In this document: piece after piece, positions 1 through 7,731 of the stretch
How positions within the stretch are numbered: the first letter of the stretch is position 1
Layout: each line of letters begins with the position of its first letter
NCBI GenBank assembly: GCA_003567115.1
Contig: PXAP01000235.1
Location: 1 to 11,490 of the forward strand
Length of the DNA: 11,490 nucleotides
Direction: 5' to 3'
Origin: Bacteroidota bacterium
Lineage (GTDB): Bacteria > Bacteroidota > Bacteroidia > Bacteroidales > PUMT01
Program-made: the position numbers and the translations under genes
Notes under the pieces: generated by a model
Told to the model about the DNA's origin: nothing
Seen by the model: only the letters and a program-made list of their open reading frames with translations
Database searches by the model: none

Positions 1-360
1 CTGCCTCAGGGCCTCCCTTGCTACCTTAATGGGCACCCCCTCTGTCTCTATTATGATTCTTCCGGGAGTTACCGGTGCCACAAAAGCTTCCGGAGCACCC
101 TTTCCCTTACCCATACGCACCTCGGCAGGTTTCTTTGTAATTGGTTTATCGGGGAATATGCGAATCCATATCTGACCCTCCCTTTTCATATGACGGGTAA
201 CAGCCTGTCTGGCAGCTTCAATCTGGCGGCCGGTAATCCACGATTCTTGAAGCGCCTTGATTCCAAATGATCCGAAAGCAAGCTGATTTCCACGCTGGGC
301 ATTGCCCTTCATCTTTCCTTTTTGCTGCCGTCTGAATTTTGTTTTCTTTGGTTGTAACAT
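1..360 (-). CDS. rplP: 50S ribosomal protein L16, C-terminus cut by window edge
   Basis: L16 is a large-subunit protein near the A site and the central protuberance that helps position tRNA. The 120 visible residues start MLQPKKTKFRRQQKG and contain GSFGIKALQ, the ITGRQIEAAR helix, the IWIRIFPDKPITKKP segment and the RMGKGKGAPE loop, all L16 hallmarks. The family is about 136-145 residues long, so roughly 20 C-terminal residues lie beyond position 1; the frame is open to the edge. The ATG at 358-360 gives the canonical N-terminus. It follows rpsC after 30 nt and is the last visible gene of the S10 cluster. In this gene order rpmC and rpsQ would be expected next, outside the window. Confidence 0.97.
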   Translation of the reverse strand, partial: MLQPKKTKFRRQQKGKMKGNAQRGNQLAFGSFGIKALQESWITGRQIEAARQAVTRHMKREGQIWIRIFPDKPITKKPAEVRMGKGKGAPEAFVAPVTPGRIIIETEGVPIKVAREALRQ

Positions 361-390
361 TAAAACAGTACTTTATGATATGTTATAGAA

Positions 391-1104
391 CTATTTTTTT
401 CTTCTTTTAAACCCGCCACGGTCTTTTTTATCACCGGCTGCCCTACTGCTTACACCGAGGTTGGGTGACAGGTCGACCTTACCGAAAATCTCGCCCTTGC
501 AAATCCACACCTTGATGCCGATCAATCCGACCTTGGTGAGAGCTTCACTGAGAGAATAGTCAATATTGGCCCTGAGTGTATGAAGGGGCGTACGGCCTTC
601 CTTGTACATCTCCGATCTGGCCATCTCAGCACCACCAAGCCTGCCGCTGATCTGCACCTTGATTCCCTCTGCACCCATGCGCATTGTTGAAGCAATAGCC
701 ATCTTGATTGCACGCCTGTATGATATTTTTCCCTCTATCTGCCTTGCAAGGTTGTTTGCTACTATTCTGGCATCCAGCTCGGGGCGTTTTACCTCAAAAA
801 TATTTATCTGCACATCCTTTCCGGTAATTTTTTTGAGTTCTTCCTTCAGCTTGTCAACTTCCTGTCCCCCTTTTCCGATTATTATGCCGGGCCGTGCGGT
901 ATTTACAGTAACCGTAATCAGTTTAAGCGTACGCTCTATAATGATTTTTGAAATGCTGGCTTTTGCCAGCCTGGCATTCAGATACTCCCTTATCTGGTGA
1001 TCTTCCACCAGTTTGCCGGAATAATCGTTACCTCCAAACCAGTTGGAGTCCCATCCCCTGATAATGCCTAATCTGTTACTGATCGGATTAACTTTTTGTC
1101 CCAT
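391..1104 (-). CDS. rpsC: 30S ribosomal protein S3
   Basis: S3 sits at the mRNA entry channel of the small subunit and contributes to its mRNA helicase activity. The product is 237 residues and begins MGQKVNPISNRLGIIRGWDS. The N-terminal half carries a type II KH domain with GIIIGKGG at residues 73-80. The C-terminal domain shows RRAIKMAIAST, RMGAEGIKVQISGRL and GRTPLHTLRANIDY, then GIKVWICKGEIFG. The tail is very basic (ending GGFKRRKK). The insert WFGGNDYSGKLVEDHQIREYL near the N-terminus is of the Bacteroidota kind. The gene starts 16 nt after rplV and ends with TAG 30 nt before rplP. Identification is certain. Confidence 0.98.
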   Translation of the reverse strand: MGQKVNPISNRLGIIRGWDSNWFGGNDYSGKLVEDHQIREYLNARLAKASISKIIIERTLKLITVTVNTARPGIIIGKGGQEVDKLKEELKKITGKDVQINIFEVKRPELDARIVANNLARQIEGKISYRRAIKMAIASTMRMGAEGIKVQISGRLGGAEMARSEMYKEGRTPLHTLRANIDYSLSEALTKVGLIGIKVWICKGEIFGKVDLSPNLGVSSRAAGDKKDRGGFKRRKK

Positions 1105-1120
1105 TGACTGTTATTTTGTA

Positions 1121-1528
1121 TTAAATTTCTGTCGGTTCAACTTTATCCAGTACCACAGTTACATGGTTGGAGCGTTTTCTTATACGGTGGGCCCGTCCCT
1201 GTGGTGCAGGTCTGAGCCTTTTGAGTGTCCTGGCCTGATCGACCCTGACCTCTGAAACTATCAGTCGGGTGTCTTCAATGCGCACACCTTCGTTCTTATT
1301 CTGCCAGTTTGCAATGGCTGACAGCAATAATTTCTCCATTCTGCGGGATGCTTCCCTGGAACTGAATCTAAGCGTATCAAGAGCTTTGTTCACCTCCTCA
1401 CCCCTTACCATATCTGCAACCAGCCGCATTTTCCTTGGTGAGGTCGGGCAATTGCGCAGAACTGCAAAATTCCGGCTTTTCTTTTCCTCTTTTATTTTTT
1501 GAGCTCTTTTCTGTTTTCTGGATCCCAT
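1121..1528 (-). CDS. rplV: 50S ribosomal protein L22
   Basis: L22 binds 23S rRNA, and its extended beta-hairpin lines the peptide exit tunnel near the constriction with L4, the site of macrolide-resistance changes. I start it at the ATG at 1526-1528 (MGSRKQKRAQ, 135 residues). An in-frame TTG 9 nt upstream would add three residues, but known relatives begin with MG-[SA]-RK, so ATG is preferred. The core is PTSPRKMRLVADMVRG at about residues 28-43, then LLLSAIANWQNKN, and the tunnel hairpin at about 100-121 (LKRLRPAPQGRAHRIRKRS). It is longer than the roughly 110 residues of the E. coli protein because of a lysine-rich N-terminal extension of about 20 residues, common in this phylum. Confidence 0.97.
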   Translation of the reverse strand: MGSRKQKRAQKIKEEKKSRNFAVLRNCPTSPRKMRLVADMVRGEEVNKALDTLRFSSREASRRMEKLLLSAIANWQNKNEGVRIEDTRLIVSEVRVDQARTLKRLRPAPQGRAHRIRKRSNHVTVVLDKVEPTEI

Positions 1529-1564
1529 CGCTGACAATTATATTATATCGTTGTTAAATCCTGC

Positions 1565-1831
1565 TTATTTTCTTTTCCCTCCATGACCACGAAATATACG
1601 GGTGGGAGAAAATTCACCCAGTTTATGACCAACCATATTCTCAGTTATATAGACTGGAATAAATTTATTCCCGTTATGGACGGCAATCGTATGTCCGACA
1701 AAATCAGGAGATATCATCGAACGGCGCGACCAGGTTTTTATCACGGTTTTTTTGCCTGACCGGTTTATGTCATTTACCCTTTTTTCAAGCTTATAGTCTA
1801 TAAAAGGTCCCTTTTTAAGCGATCGACTCAT
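1565..1831 (-). CDS. rpsS: 30S ribosomal protein S19
   Basis: S19 is in the head of the 30S subunit, forms a complex with S13 and contacts the A-site finger of the large subunit. The 88-residue product has the normal family length, starting MSRSLKKGPFIDYKLEKRV and containing KTWSRRSMISPDFVGHTIAVHNG, the HKLGEFSPTR motif and FRGHGGKRK at the C-terminus. It follows rplB after 20 nt and precedes rplV by 36 nt, the usual place in the S10 cluster. Nothing is unusual. Confidence 0.98.
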   Translation of the reverse strand: MSRSLKKGPFIDYKLEKRVNDINRSGKKTVIKTWSRRSMISPDFVGHTIAVHNGNKFIPVYITENMVGHKLGEFSPTRIFRGHGGKRK

Positions 1832-1851
1832 AATAATCGTTTGTTTCTGAA

Positions 1852-2676
1852 TTATTTTTTCCTTTTCTCAATAATATACCGGTTTGAAGCTTTCTTTTTT
1901 GAACGGGTCCTATAACCCTTGGCGGGCAATCCTTTCCTTGACCTCGGATGACCACCCGATGCACGGCCCTCTCCGCCACCCATAGGATGATCAACCGGAT
2001 TCATAACAACCCCCCTTACCCTCGGCCTGCGCCCGAGCCAGCGGCTGCGGCCTGCCTTACCTGATTCTTCAAGCGTATGATCGGGATTTGATACACTGCC
2101 GATGGTTGCACGGCAGGTTACCAGTATCATCCTTATCTCACCTGAGGGAAGCTTTATTGTAGCGTATTTTCCTTCACGTGAGGTTAACTGTGCGTAGGAA
2201 CCGGCACTTCTAGATATTGCAGCACCGCGTCCCGGTTTCATTTCAATATTATGGATAACCGTACCCAGTGGAATATCAGAAAGAAACAGTGTATTCCCTA
2301 TCTCCGGCGAGACATTTTTTCCGGAAACGACAGTCTGGCCAATCTTTAGCCCCGACGGAGCAATAATATAACTTTTTTCTCCATCAGCATAAACCACCAG
2401 GGCAATTCTTGCAGACCGGTTGGGGTCATACTCAATTGTCTTTACCGTAGCCGGAACTCCGTCTTTGTTTCTTTTAAAATCAACAACCCGGTAGCGGCGC
2501 TTATGGCCTCCTCCCATATACCTCAATGTCATTTTGCCGGAGTTGTTCCTTCCACCCGATCTTTTATGCGGGGCAAGCAACGACTTTTCAGGCTTATCAA
2601 CTGTGATATGTTCAAATGTTGATTTAATCTTATGTCTCTGGCCCGGGGTTACCGGGTTTAACTTCCTTACTGCCAT
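1852..2676 (-). CDS. rplB: 50S ribosomal protein L2
   Basis: L2 is one of the most conserved large-subunit proteins. It is needed for subunit association and lies close to the peptidyl transferase centre. The 274-residue product starts MAVRKLNPVTPGQRHK and shows an SGGRNNSGKMTLRYMGGGHKR-type N-terminal segment, an OB-fold and SH3-like core, and the C-terminal motif VMNPVDHPMGGGEGR. His230 in VDHP corresponds to the functionally important His229 of E. coli. The next His of the E. coli HPHGGG motif is Met here, which I know as the normal form in Bacteroidota. The gap to rplW upstream is 73 nt, the largest in the cluster, and contains a stem-loop at 2723-2743. Confidence 0.98.
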   Translation of the reverse strand: MAVRKLNPVTPGQRHKIKSTFEHITVDKPEKSLLAPHKRSGGRNNSGKMTLRYMGGGHKRRYRVVDFKRNKDGVPATVKTIEYDPNRSARIALVVYADGEKSYIIAPSGLKIGQTVVSGKNVSPEIGNTLFLSDIPLGTVIHNIEMKPGRGAAISRSAGSYAQLTSREGKYATIKLPSGEIRMILVTCRATIGSVSNPDHTLEESGKAGRSRWLGRRPRVRGVVMNPVDHPMGGGEGRASGGHPRSRKGLPAKGYRTRSKKKASNRYIIEKRKK

Positions 2677-2722
2677 TTTGGATAAAACTATAGTATATTA
2701 AATATTAACATCATATCCCTTC

Positions 2723-2743
2723 CGGGGAAAAAGACTCTCCCCG
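2723..2743 (-). other. Stem-loop between rplW and rplB
   Basis: The only long gap inside the S10 cluster (73 nt) holds an inverted repeat. CGGGGA at one end pairs exactly with TCCCCG at the other. With two G-U pairs the stem extends to 9 bp, closed by a UCU loop in the minus-strand transcript. No U-tract follows, so it does not look like an intrinsic terminator. It lies 7 nt after the rplW stop and 46 nt before the rplB start. It could be an mRNA processing or stability element, a partial attenuator or a protein-binding site. The pairing is seen; the role is a guess. Confidence 0.5.
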
Positions 2744-2749
2744 AAAACT

Positions 2750-3040
2750 CTATATATTGCTGTAAAAATCTATATTATCGCCTTCGGCAAGAGTAACTAC
2801 AGCCTTCTTGTAAGAAGGGGTTTTGCCGGAAATTATTCCGGTTTTGGTATACCTGGATTTGGCCTTCCCTCCATAAATCATGGTGCTCACATCATCAACC
2901 CTTACATCATACATCTCTTCAACGGCCTTTTTTATCTCTATCTTGTTTGCCCGCTTGTCAACAATGAAACCATACTGGTTGAGTTTTTCACCCAGATTGG
3001 TCATTTTTTCGGTAACAACAGGTTTCTTAAGAATATCCAT
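2750..3040 (-). CDS. rplW: 50S ribosomal protein L23
   Basis: L23 lies at the exit of the peptide tunnel and is the docking site for trigger factor and the signal recognition particle. The product is 96 residues, within the family range, and starts MDILKKPVVTEKMTNLGE. It contains the typical FIVDKRANKIEIKKAVEEMYDV segment, followed by the VSTMIYGGKAKSRYTKTGIISG loop and the YKKAVVTLAEGD strand. The gene starts 9 nt after the rplD stop and ends in TAG. It is more divergent than its neighbours, which is normal for L23, but sequence and position agree. Confidence 0.97.
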   Translation of the reverse strand: MDILKKPVVTEKMTNLGEKLNQYGFIVDKRANKIEIKKAVEEMYDVRVDDVSTMIYGGKAKSRYTKTGIISGKTPSYKKAVVTLAEGDNIDFYSNI

Positions 3041-3049
3041 AATAATTTA

Positions 3050-3685
3050 TTATTTCCGGTTACTTAACATATTGTCCAGAACATCAACGGAGCTTTCCAC
3101 AAGTAACAAAGCCGAAGCATTCATAATATCATATGTTGTTATTTCAGAAGCTTTTACAACCCTGGCGTGCTGCAAATTACGGGAGGACAAATATATGTTT
3201 TTATTTTGTTCGTTTAAAACCAGAAGGGACTTTTTCAGGTTAATTTTCAAATTATTGAGAATTTCAAGATAATCCTTTGTCCGCGGTGTTTCCAGATTAA
3301 AATCCTCAATAATCCATATTTTGCCGTCCCTGGCCTTATATGAAAGTGCTGATCGCCTGGCAAGCTTCTTAACCTTTTGGTTGAGCTTGAAACTGTAATC
3401 ACGGGGCCGGGGACCGAAGGTGCGGCCTCCACCCCTGAATATGGGATTTTTTATGTCCCCTGCACGTGCAGTACCGGTTCCTTTCTGCCTCTTGATTTTT
3501 CTCGTACTTCCGGCTACATCCGAACGTTCTTTTGTTTTATGCGTACCCTGCCTGATATTGGCAAGATACTGCTTAACGTCCAGATAGATGGCATGATCAT
3601 TGGGATCAATGCCATAAACGCTTTCATTCAGGCTTACATTCTTGCCGGTTTTTTCTCCTTTGATATTATAAACTGATAACTCCAT
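3050..3685 (-). CDS. rplD: 50S ribosomal protein L4
   Basis: L4 is an early assembly protein whose extended loop reaches the peptide exit tunnel beside L22. In E. coli it also represses its own S10 operon. The 211-residue product starts MELSVYNIKGEKTGKNV. The extended loop spans about residues 45-96 and includes RKIKRQKGTGTARAGD and FRGGGRTFGPRPRDYSF. The C-terminal Rossmann-like domain shows KLARRSALSYKA and the LLVLNE strand. The ATG is one base after the rplC stop, so translation is probably coupled. I see no leader structure like that of the E. coli S10 operon, because here S10 is simply co-transcribed behind fusA. Confidence 0.97.
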   Translation of the reverse strand: MELSVYNIKGEKTGKNVSLNESVYGIDPNDHAIYLDVKQYLANIRQGTHKTKERSDVAGSTRKIKRQKGTGTARAGDIKNPIFRGGGRTFGPRPRDYSFKLNQKVKKLARRSALSYKARDGKIWIIEDFNLETPRTKDYLEILNNLKINLKKSLLVLNEQNKNIYLSSRNLQHARVVKASEITTYDIMNASALLLVESSVDVLDNMLSNRK

Positions 3686-3686
3686 T

Positions 3687-4304
3687 TTATTGCTGAATAA
3701 TTAAATATGAACCTTTGGCGCCGGGTACCGACCCTTTCACAAGTAAAAGATTGCTTTCGGGTATTATCTTTAAAACCCGTAAAGAGATCATCATAACATT
3801 TTCACCACCCATTCTGCCCGCCATCCTCATTCCTTTGAAAACACGTGAAGGATCTGACGAGCTGCCAATTGAGCCGGGGGCCCGCAAGCGATCATGCTGC
3901 CCGTGGGTGGCATCTCCCACTCCCGAAAAGCCATGTCTTTTTACTACTCCCTGAAAGCCCCTTCCTTTGGATACACCGGTAATATCAAGCCAGACATCTT
4001 TATTAAAAAGGTCAACTGTAATAATATCCCCTGGTTTCACTTCCCGTGTAAAATCATGAAATTCGTGCAGTTTCTTTTTTGGGCCTGTTTTCGCTTTTTT
4101 GAAATGACCAAGCAGAGGCTTGTTGCATGATTTCTCCTTTTTGTCGTCAAAGGCAAGCTGTACTGCCTCATATCCATCCTTATCTGCAGTCTTGATCTGG
4201 GTAACCACACATGGACCTGCCTCTATCACAGTACAGGGAATATTATTCCCCTCTTCATCAAAAACCGCGGTCATTCCTATTTTTTTGCCAATTAATCCGG
4301 ACAT
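3687..4304 (-). CDS. rplC: 50S ribosomal protein L3
   Basis: L3 initiates 50S assembly and sends a loop towards the peptidyl transferase centre. The 205-residue product starts MSGLIGKKIGMTAVFDEEG and contains VSKGRGFQGVVKRHGFSG at about 111-128, then ATHGQHDRLRAPGSIGSSS and FKGMRMAGRMGG. The position equal to Gln150 of E. coli L3, methylated by PrmB, is Ser148 here (GSIGS instead of GSIGQ), so that modification cannot take place. The GSIGSSS/GSIGASS form is what I expect in Bacteroidota. The gene is 21 nt after rpsJ and one base before rplD. Confidence 0.98.
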   Translation of the reverse strand: MSGLIGKKIGMTAVFDEEGNNIPCTVIEAGPCVVTQIKTADKDGYEAVQLAFDDKKEKSCNKPLLGHFKKAKTGPKKKLHEFHDFTREVKPGDIITVDLFNKDVWLDITGVSKGRGFQGVVKRHGFSGVGDATHGQHDRLRAPGSIGSSSDPSRVFKGMRMAGRMGGENVMMISLRVLKIIPESNLLLVKGSVPGAKGSYLIIQQ

Positions 4305-4325
4305 TTTTTTTGTTTTACAAAATAA

Positions 4326-4631
4326 TTACACTTTAATTTCAACCTCAACACCGCTTGGTAATTCAAGCTTCATAAGCGCATCAATTGTTTTGGGAGTCGA
4401 GCTGTAAATATCCAGCAGGCGTTTATATGAACTCAGCTCAAATTGTTCCCTTGCTTTCTTGTTTACAAAAGGTGAACGCAGGACTGTAAATATCCGCTTA
4501 TGTGTGGGCAAAGGTATCGGTCCGCTTACAACAGCACCGGTCGACTTTACAGTTTTAACGATTTTTTCGGTGGACTTGTCCACCAGATTATGATCGTATG
4601 ACTTCAATTTTATTCGTATTTTCTGGCTCAT
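4326..4631 (-). CDS. rpsJ: 30S ribosomal protein S10 (NusE)
   Basis: S10 is in the 30S head and, as NusE, joins NusB in antitermination and NusG in transcription-translation coupling. The 101-residue product starts MSQKIRIKLKSYDHNLVDKS and includes TGAVVSGPIPLPTHKRIFTVLRSP, the S10 signature region, with RLLDIYSSTPKTIDALMKLELPSGVEVEIKV at the C-terminus split across the last strands. The frame stays open for 27 codons upstream, overlapping the end of fusA, but the family N-terminus fixes the start at the ATG at 4629-4631. There are only 10 nt after the fusA stop, and tuf, which lies here in many other bacteria, is absent. Confidence 0.98.
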   Translation of the reverse strand: MSQKIRIKLKSYDHNLVDKSTEKIVKTVKSTGAVVSGPIPLPTHKRIFTVLRSPFVNKKAREQFELSSYKRLLDIYSSTPKTIDALMKLELPSGVEVEIKV

Positions 4632-4641
4632 CTTATTAATA

Positions 4642-6747
4642 TTATGCTGATTCTTTTTGCCCTGTTGTATTTTCCAGTATCTTTCCTGCCACATCATCGC
4701 TAACCTGATCATAATGTGAAAACTCCATAGTAGAAGTGGCCCTTCCCGAGGTCAGTGTGCGCAAAACGGTAACATATCCGAATTGCTCTGCCAGGGGAAC
4801 CAGAGCACTTATGATACGTCCCCCGGCCTTACTCTCCATATTTTTTATATGCCCCCTTCTTTTATTCAGATCAGATATAACATCGCCCATATACTCCTCG
4901 GAAGTAACTACTTCAACTTTCATTACGGGTTCAAGTAAAACAGGTTTTGTTTTAGGCAGAGCTTTCCTGTATGCCTGCTTTGCGGCAATCTCGAAAGAAA
5001 GGCTGTCTGAGTCCACGCTGTGAAAAGAACCGTCAAGCAGAACAACTTTCAGGTTTTCCAGTGGAAACCCGGCAATAACACCGTTTTGCATGGCTTGGGT
5101 AAACCCCTTCTCCACGGCCGGTATAAATTCTTTTGGTATATTGCCCCCCTTCACCTCATCAACAAACTGAAGTCCGCTATACCCTTCATCAGCTGGAGAT
5201 ATCCGAACAATAATGTCTGCAAATTTCCCTCTACCTCCGGTTTGTTTCCTGAATACCTCCCTGTGCTCAACCGACCCTGTTACAGCTTCCCTGTATGCTA
5301 CCTGCGGAGCACCCTGATTGCATTCAACCTTAAACTCACGCTTCAGTCTGTCCACCAAAATCTCAAGATGCAGTTCGCCCATGCCGTTTATCAGTGTCTG
5401 GCCTGACTGTTCATCATACTTTACCTTGAATGTCGGGTCCTCTTCTGCAAGTTTGTTAAGAGCCATTCCCAGTTTATCGATATCTTTTTGTGTTTTGGGC
5501 TCTATGGCCACACCAATTACCGGTTCCGGGAAGGTAATCGATTCAAGCAACACGGGCTTTTTTTCATCACATAAGGTATCTCCTGTTACGATATTTTTGA
5601 ACCCAACCGCCGCACATATATCACCGGCTTCAATAAAATCCTTTGAATTCTGTTTGTTGGCATGCATCTGGTAAAGCCTGGTAATCCTCTCCTTTTTTCC
5701 TGTTCGCACGTTCAGCACATTGCTTCCGGCATTTAACCTCCCGCTGTATACCCTCAAAAAAGCAAGCCGGCCGACAAAAGGATCGGTTGCAATTTTAAAA
5801 GCAAGAGCTGCCAAAGGTTCCGATACATCAGGTTCTCTTTCAACCTCCTGGTCATTTCTCGGATTGATCCCTTTAACAGGATCGACCTCAACAGGAGAAG
5901 GTAAGAAAGCGACAATTGCATCCAGCAACCGCTGGATACCCTTGTTCTTGAATGCCGCACCACACAACACCGGTACAACTCTCATCTGTATTGTGGCCTT
6001 CCTAATTGCATTTGATAATTGCTCAGGGGTAATTGAATCGGGGTTATCCAGATATTTTTCAAGAATAACATCATCGGCATCCGCAACCGATTCGACAAGC
6101 CGGTTCCTCCACTCTTTAGCTTCTACAAGCAGATCATCGGGGATATCGGTCATTTCATAAGTAACCCCCAGTGATTCTTCATTCCATATCATAGCTTGCA
6201 TATCAACAAGATCTACAACCCCCCTGAAAGACTCTTCCCGGCCAATTGGCAATTGGAGGGGAACGGGGTTGGCTGCCAGTTTTTCATGTATTTGTGAAAC
6301 AACAGCCAAAAAATCCGCGCCGGAACGGTCCATCTTATTTATAAAGCAGATACGGGGCACCCTGTACCTGTCCGCCTGCCTCCATACGGTCTCGGACTGA
6401 GGTTCGACTCCGCCAACGGCGCAAAATACAGCAATCGCACCATCCAGAACTCTCAATGAACGCTCTACCTCTACCGTAAAATCAACATGACCCGGAGTAT
6501 CGATTATATTTATTTTGAACTCATCATTATTATATTTCCAGAAAGCAGTGGTTGCTGCCGAGGTTATTGTAATACCGCGCTCCTGTTCCTGTACCATCCA
6601 GTCCATTGTAGCAGCACCATCATGCACCTCACCCATGCGGTGAGTAATACCGGTATAGAACAGAATCCTTTCTGTTGTGGTTGTTTTACCGGCATCAATG
6701 TGCGCCATGATACCAATATTCCTCCTGTATTTTAAACTCGTATTCAT
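4642..6747 (-). CDS. fusA: Elongation factor G, canonical GTPase translocase
   Basis: EF-G drives tRNA-mRNA translocation with GTP hydrolysis and, with RRF, splits ribosomes. I start it at the ATG at 6745-6747 (MNTSLKYRRNIGIMAHIDAG, 701 residues); an in-frame TTG 15 nt upstream is a less likely start. All GTPase motifs are intact: P-loop AHIDAGKT at residues 15-22, switch I RGIT at 57-60, DTPGH at 83-87 with catalytic His87, and NKMD at 137-140. Domains II to V follow in the usual order. The domain IV tip has FHSVDSDS with His576, the equivalent of E. coli His583. It lies 48 nt after rpsG and 10 nt before rpsJ. This is the housekeeping copy, in contrast to the degenerate paralogue at 8071-10227. 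Confidence 0.98.
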   Translation of the reverse strand: MNTSLKYRRNIGIMAHIDAGKTTTTERILFYTGITHRMGEVHDGAATMDWMVQEQERGITITSAATTAFWKYNNDEFKINIIDTPGHVDFTVEVERSLRVLDGAIAVFCAVGGVEPQSETVWRQADRYRVPRICFINKMDRSGADFLAVVSQIHEKLAANPVPLQLPIGREESFRGVVDLVDMQAMIWNEESLGVTYEMTDIPDDLLVEAKEWRNRLVESVADADDVILEKYLDNPDSITPEQLSNAIRKATIQMRVVPVLCGAAFKNKGIQRLLDAIVAFLPSPVEVDPVKGINPRNDQEVEREPDVSEPLAALAFKIATDPFVGRLAFLRVYSGRLNAGSNVLNVRTGKKERITRLYQMHANKQNSKDFIEAGDICAAVGFKNIVTGDTLCDEKKPVLLESITFPEPVIGVAIEPKTQKDIDKLGMALNKLAEEDPTFKVKYDEQSGQTLINGMGELHLEILVDRLKREFKVECNQGAPQVAYREAVTGSVEHREVFRKQTGGRGKFADIIVRISPADEGYSGLQFVDEVKGGNIPKEFIPAVEKGFTQAMQNGVIAGFPLENLKVVLLDGSFHSVDSDSLSFEIAAKQAYRKALPKTKPVLLEPVMKVEVVTSEEYMGDVISDLNKRRGHIKNMESKAGGRIISALVPLAEQFGYVTVLRTLTSGRATSTMEFSHYDQVSDDVAGKILENTTGQKESA

Positions 6748-6795
6748 CGATATATTACCCAACCTCTTTTATCTGATCTCCAGGAAACTTTATAT

Positions 6796-7272
6796 TTAAA
6801 ATCTGAAATGTGCAAAAGCCTTATTTGCCTCAGCCATCCGGTGCATATCTTCTTTCCTTTTAAAAGCAGCGCCCTCTTCATTATAGGCGGCAGTTATTTC
6901 CGCAGCAAGTTTATCGGCCATGGTTTTGCCTGCACGCCTGCGGGAAAAAATTATCATATTCTTCATACTGATTGAAACCTTTCTCTCTGCCCTGACCTCC
7001 TGAGGAACCTGAAAAGTGGCCCCTCCCACACGACGGCTTTTAACCTCCACCATGGGAGTAATATTTTCAAGTGCCTTCTTCCATATCTCCAGAGGCGTTT
7101 TACCGGTATCTTTTGTTTTCTGTTCAACAATATTCAAAGCATCATACAATATATTGAATGCCAGGCTCTTTTTGCCATTGTACATCATATTGTTAACAAA
7201 CCGGGTAATCTCAATATCATTATATTTAGGATCCGGCAGTAAAACTCTCTTTTTTGGCTTCGACTTTCTCAT
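6796..7272 (-). CDS. rpsG: 30S ribosomal protein S7
   Basis: S7 starts assembly of the 30S head by binding the 3' major domain of 16S rRNA and lies at the E site. In E. coli it also controls str operon translation. The 158-residue product starts MRKSKPKKRVLLPDPKYND and contains FVNNMMYNGKKSLAFNI, the NITPMVEVKSRRVGGATFQVP region and VRAERKVS. It ends with HRMAEANKAFAHFRF, the typical C-terminus. It follows rpsL by 28 nt, too short for the large S7-binding structure of the E. coli rpsL-rpsG gap, so feedback of that exact type is doubtful. Confidence 0.98.
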   Translation of the reverse strand: MRKSKPKKRVLLPDPKYNDIEITRFVNNMMYNGKKSLAFNILYDALNIVEQKTKDTGKTPLEIWKKALENITPMVEVKSRRVGGATFQVPQEVRAERKVSISMKNMIIFSRRRAGKTMADKLAAEITAAYNEEGAAFKRKEDMHRMAEANKAFAHFRF

Positions 7273-7300
7273 CTAATTTATACTTCTGCTTTGTTTGAAA

Positions 7301-7681
7301 TTATTTTTTCACCTTAGGTCTTTTTGTCCCGTATTTTGACCGTCTTTGGGTGCGATCCTCCACACCTGACGAATCAAGTGCACCACGAATCAGGTGGTAC
7401 CTGACGCCTGGCAGGTCCTTTACCCTGCCTCCCCTTATAAGTACAATAGAGTGTTCCTGCAAATTATGTCCCTCTCCGGGAATATATGTATTTACTTCTT
7501 TTCCGTTGGTCAGCCTTACCCTGGCCACCTTTCTCATGGCAGAATTGGGCTTTTTGGGTGTTGTGGTGTATACACGAACACATACACCTCTTTTTTGCGG
7601 ACATGCGTCCAGTGCAGGAGACTTTTTCTTTTCAGTAAGTCTGGTCCTTCCTTTTCTTACTAATTGCTGAATTGTAGGCAT
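7301..7681 (-). CDS. rpsL: 30S ribosomal protein S12, first gene of the operon
   Basis: S12 lies at the decoding centre and controls accuracy; it is the classical target of streptomycin-resistance mutations. The 126-residue product starts MPTIQQLVRKGRTRLTEKKK and carries TTTPKKPNSAMRKVARVRLT and GHNLQEHSIVLIRGGRVKDLPGVRYH. Lys43 and Lys88, the residues changed in resistant mutants, are wild type. Asp89, the site methylthiolated by RimO in E. coli, is present. The gene begins about 45 nt downstream of the predicted start of transcription from the promoter at 7732-7760 and leads the str-S10 operon. No Shine-Dalgarno sequence is seen before the ATG; the leader is AT-rich. Confidence 0.98.
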   Translation of the reverse strand: MPTIQQLVRKGRTRLTEKKKSPALDACPQKRGVCVRVYTTTPKKPNSAMRKVARVRLTNGKEVNTYIPGEGHNLQEHSIVLIRGGRVKDLPGVRYHLIRGALDSSGVEDRTQRRSKYGTKRPKVKK

Positions 7682-7731
7682 AAAGATTAATTCAAATAAT
7701 ATTATTATAAAACATCTTGCAAACGGGAGTG

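Noticed and set aside
602..1000. Long open frame antisense to rpsC (and similar ones opposite fusA and rplC)
   Set aside because: It is the reverse-frame shadow of a certain ribosomal protein gene and shows no family features.
1529..1537. TTG start of rplV adding three residues
   Set aside because: The ATG at 1526-1528 gives the MGSRK start expected of relatives.
4632..4712. Upstream extension of rpsJ by 27 codons, overlapping the end of fusA
   Set aside because: The S10 family begins at MSQKIRIKLKSYD; the extension is merely the open alternative frame of the fusA 3' end.
6748..6762. TTG start of fusA adding five residues
   Set aside because: An ATG at 6745-6747 gives the usual EF-G N-terminal length, and no ribosome-binding signal favours the TTG.
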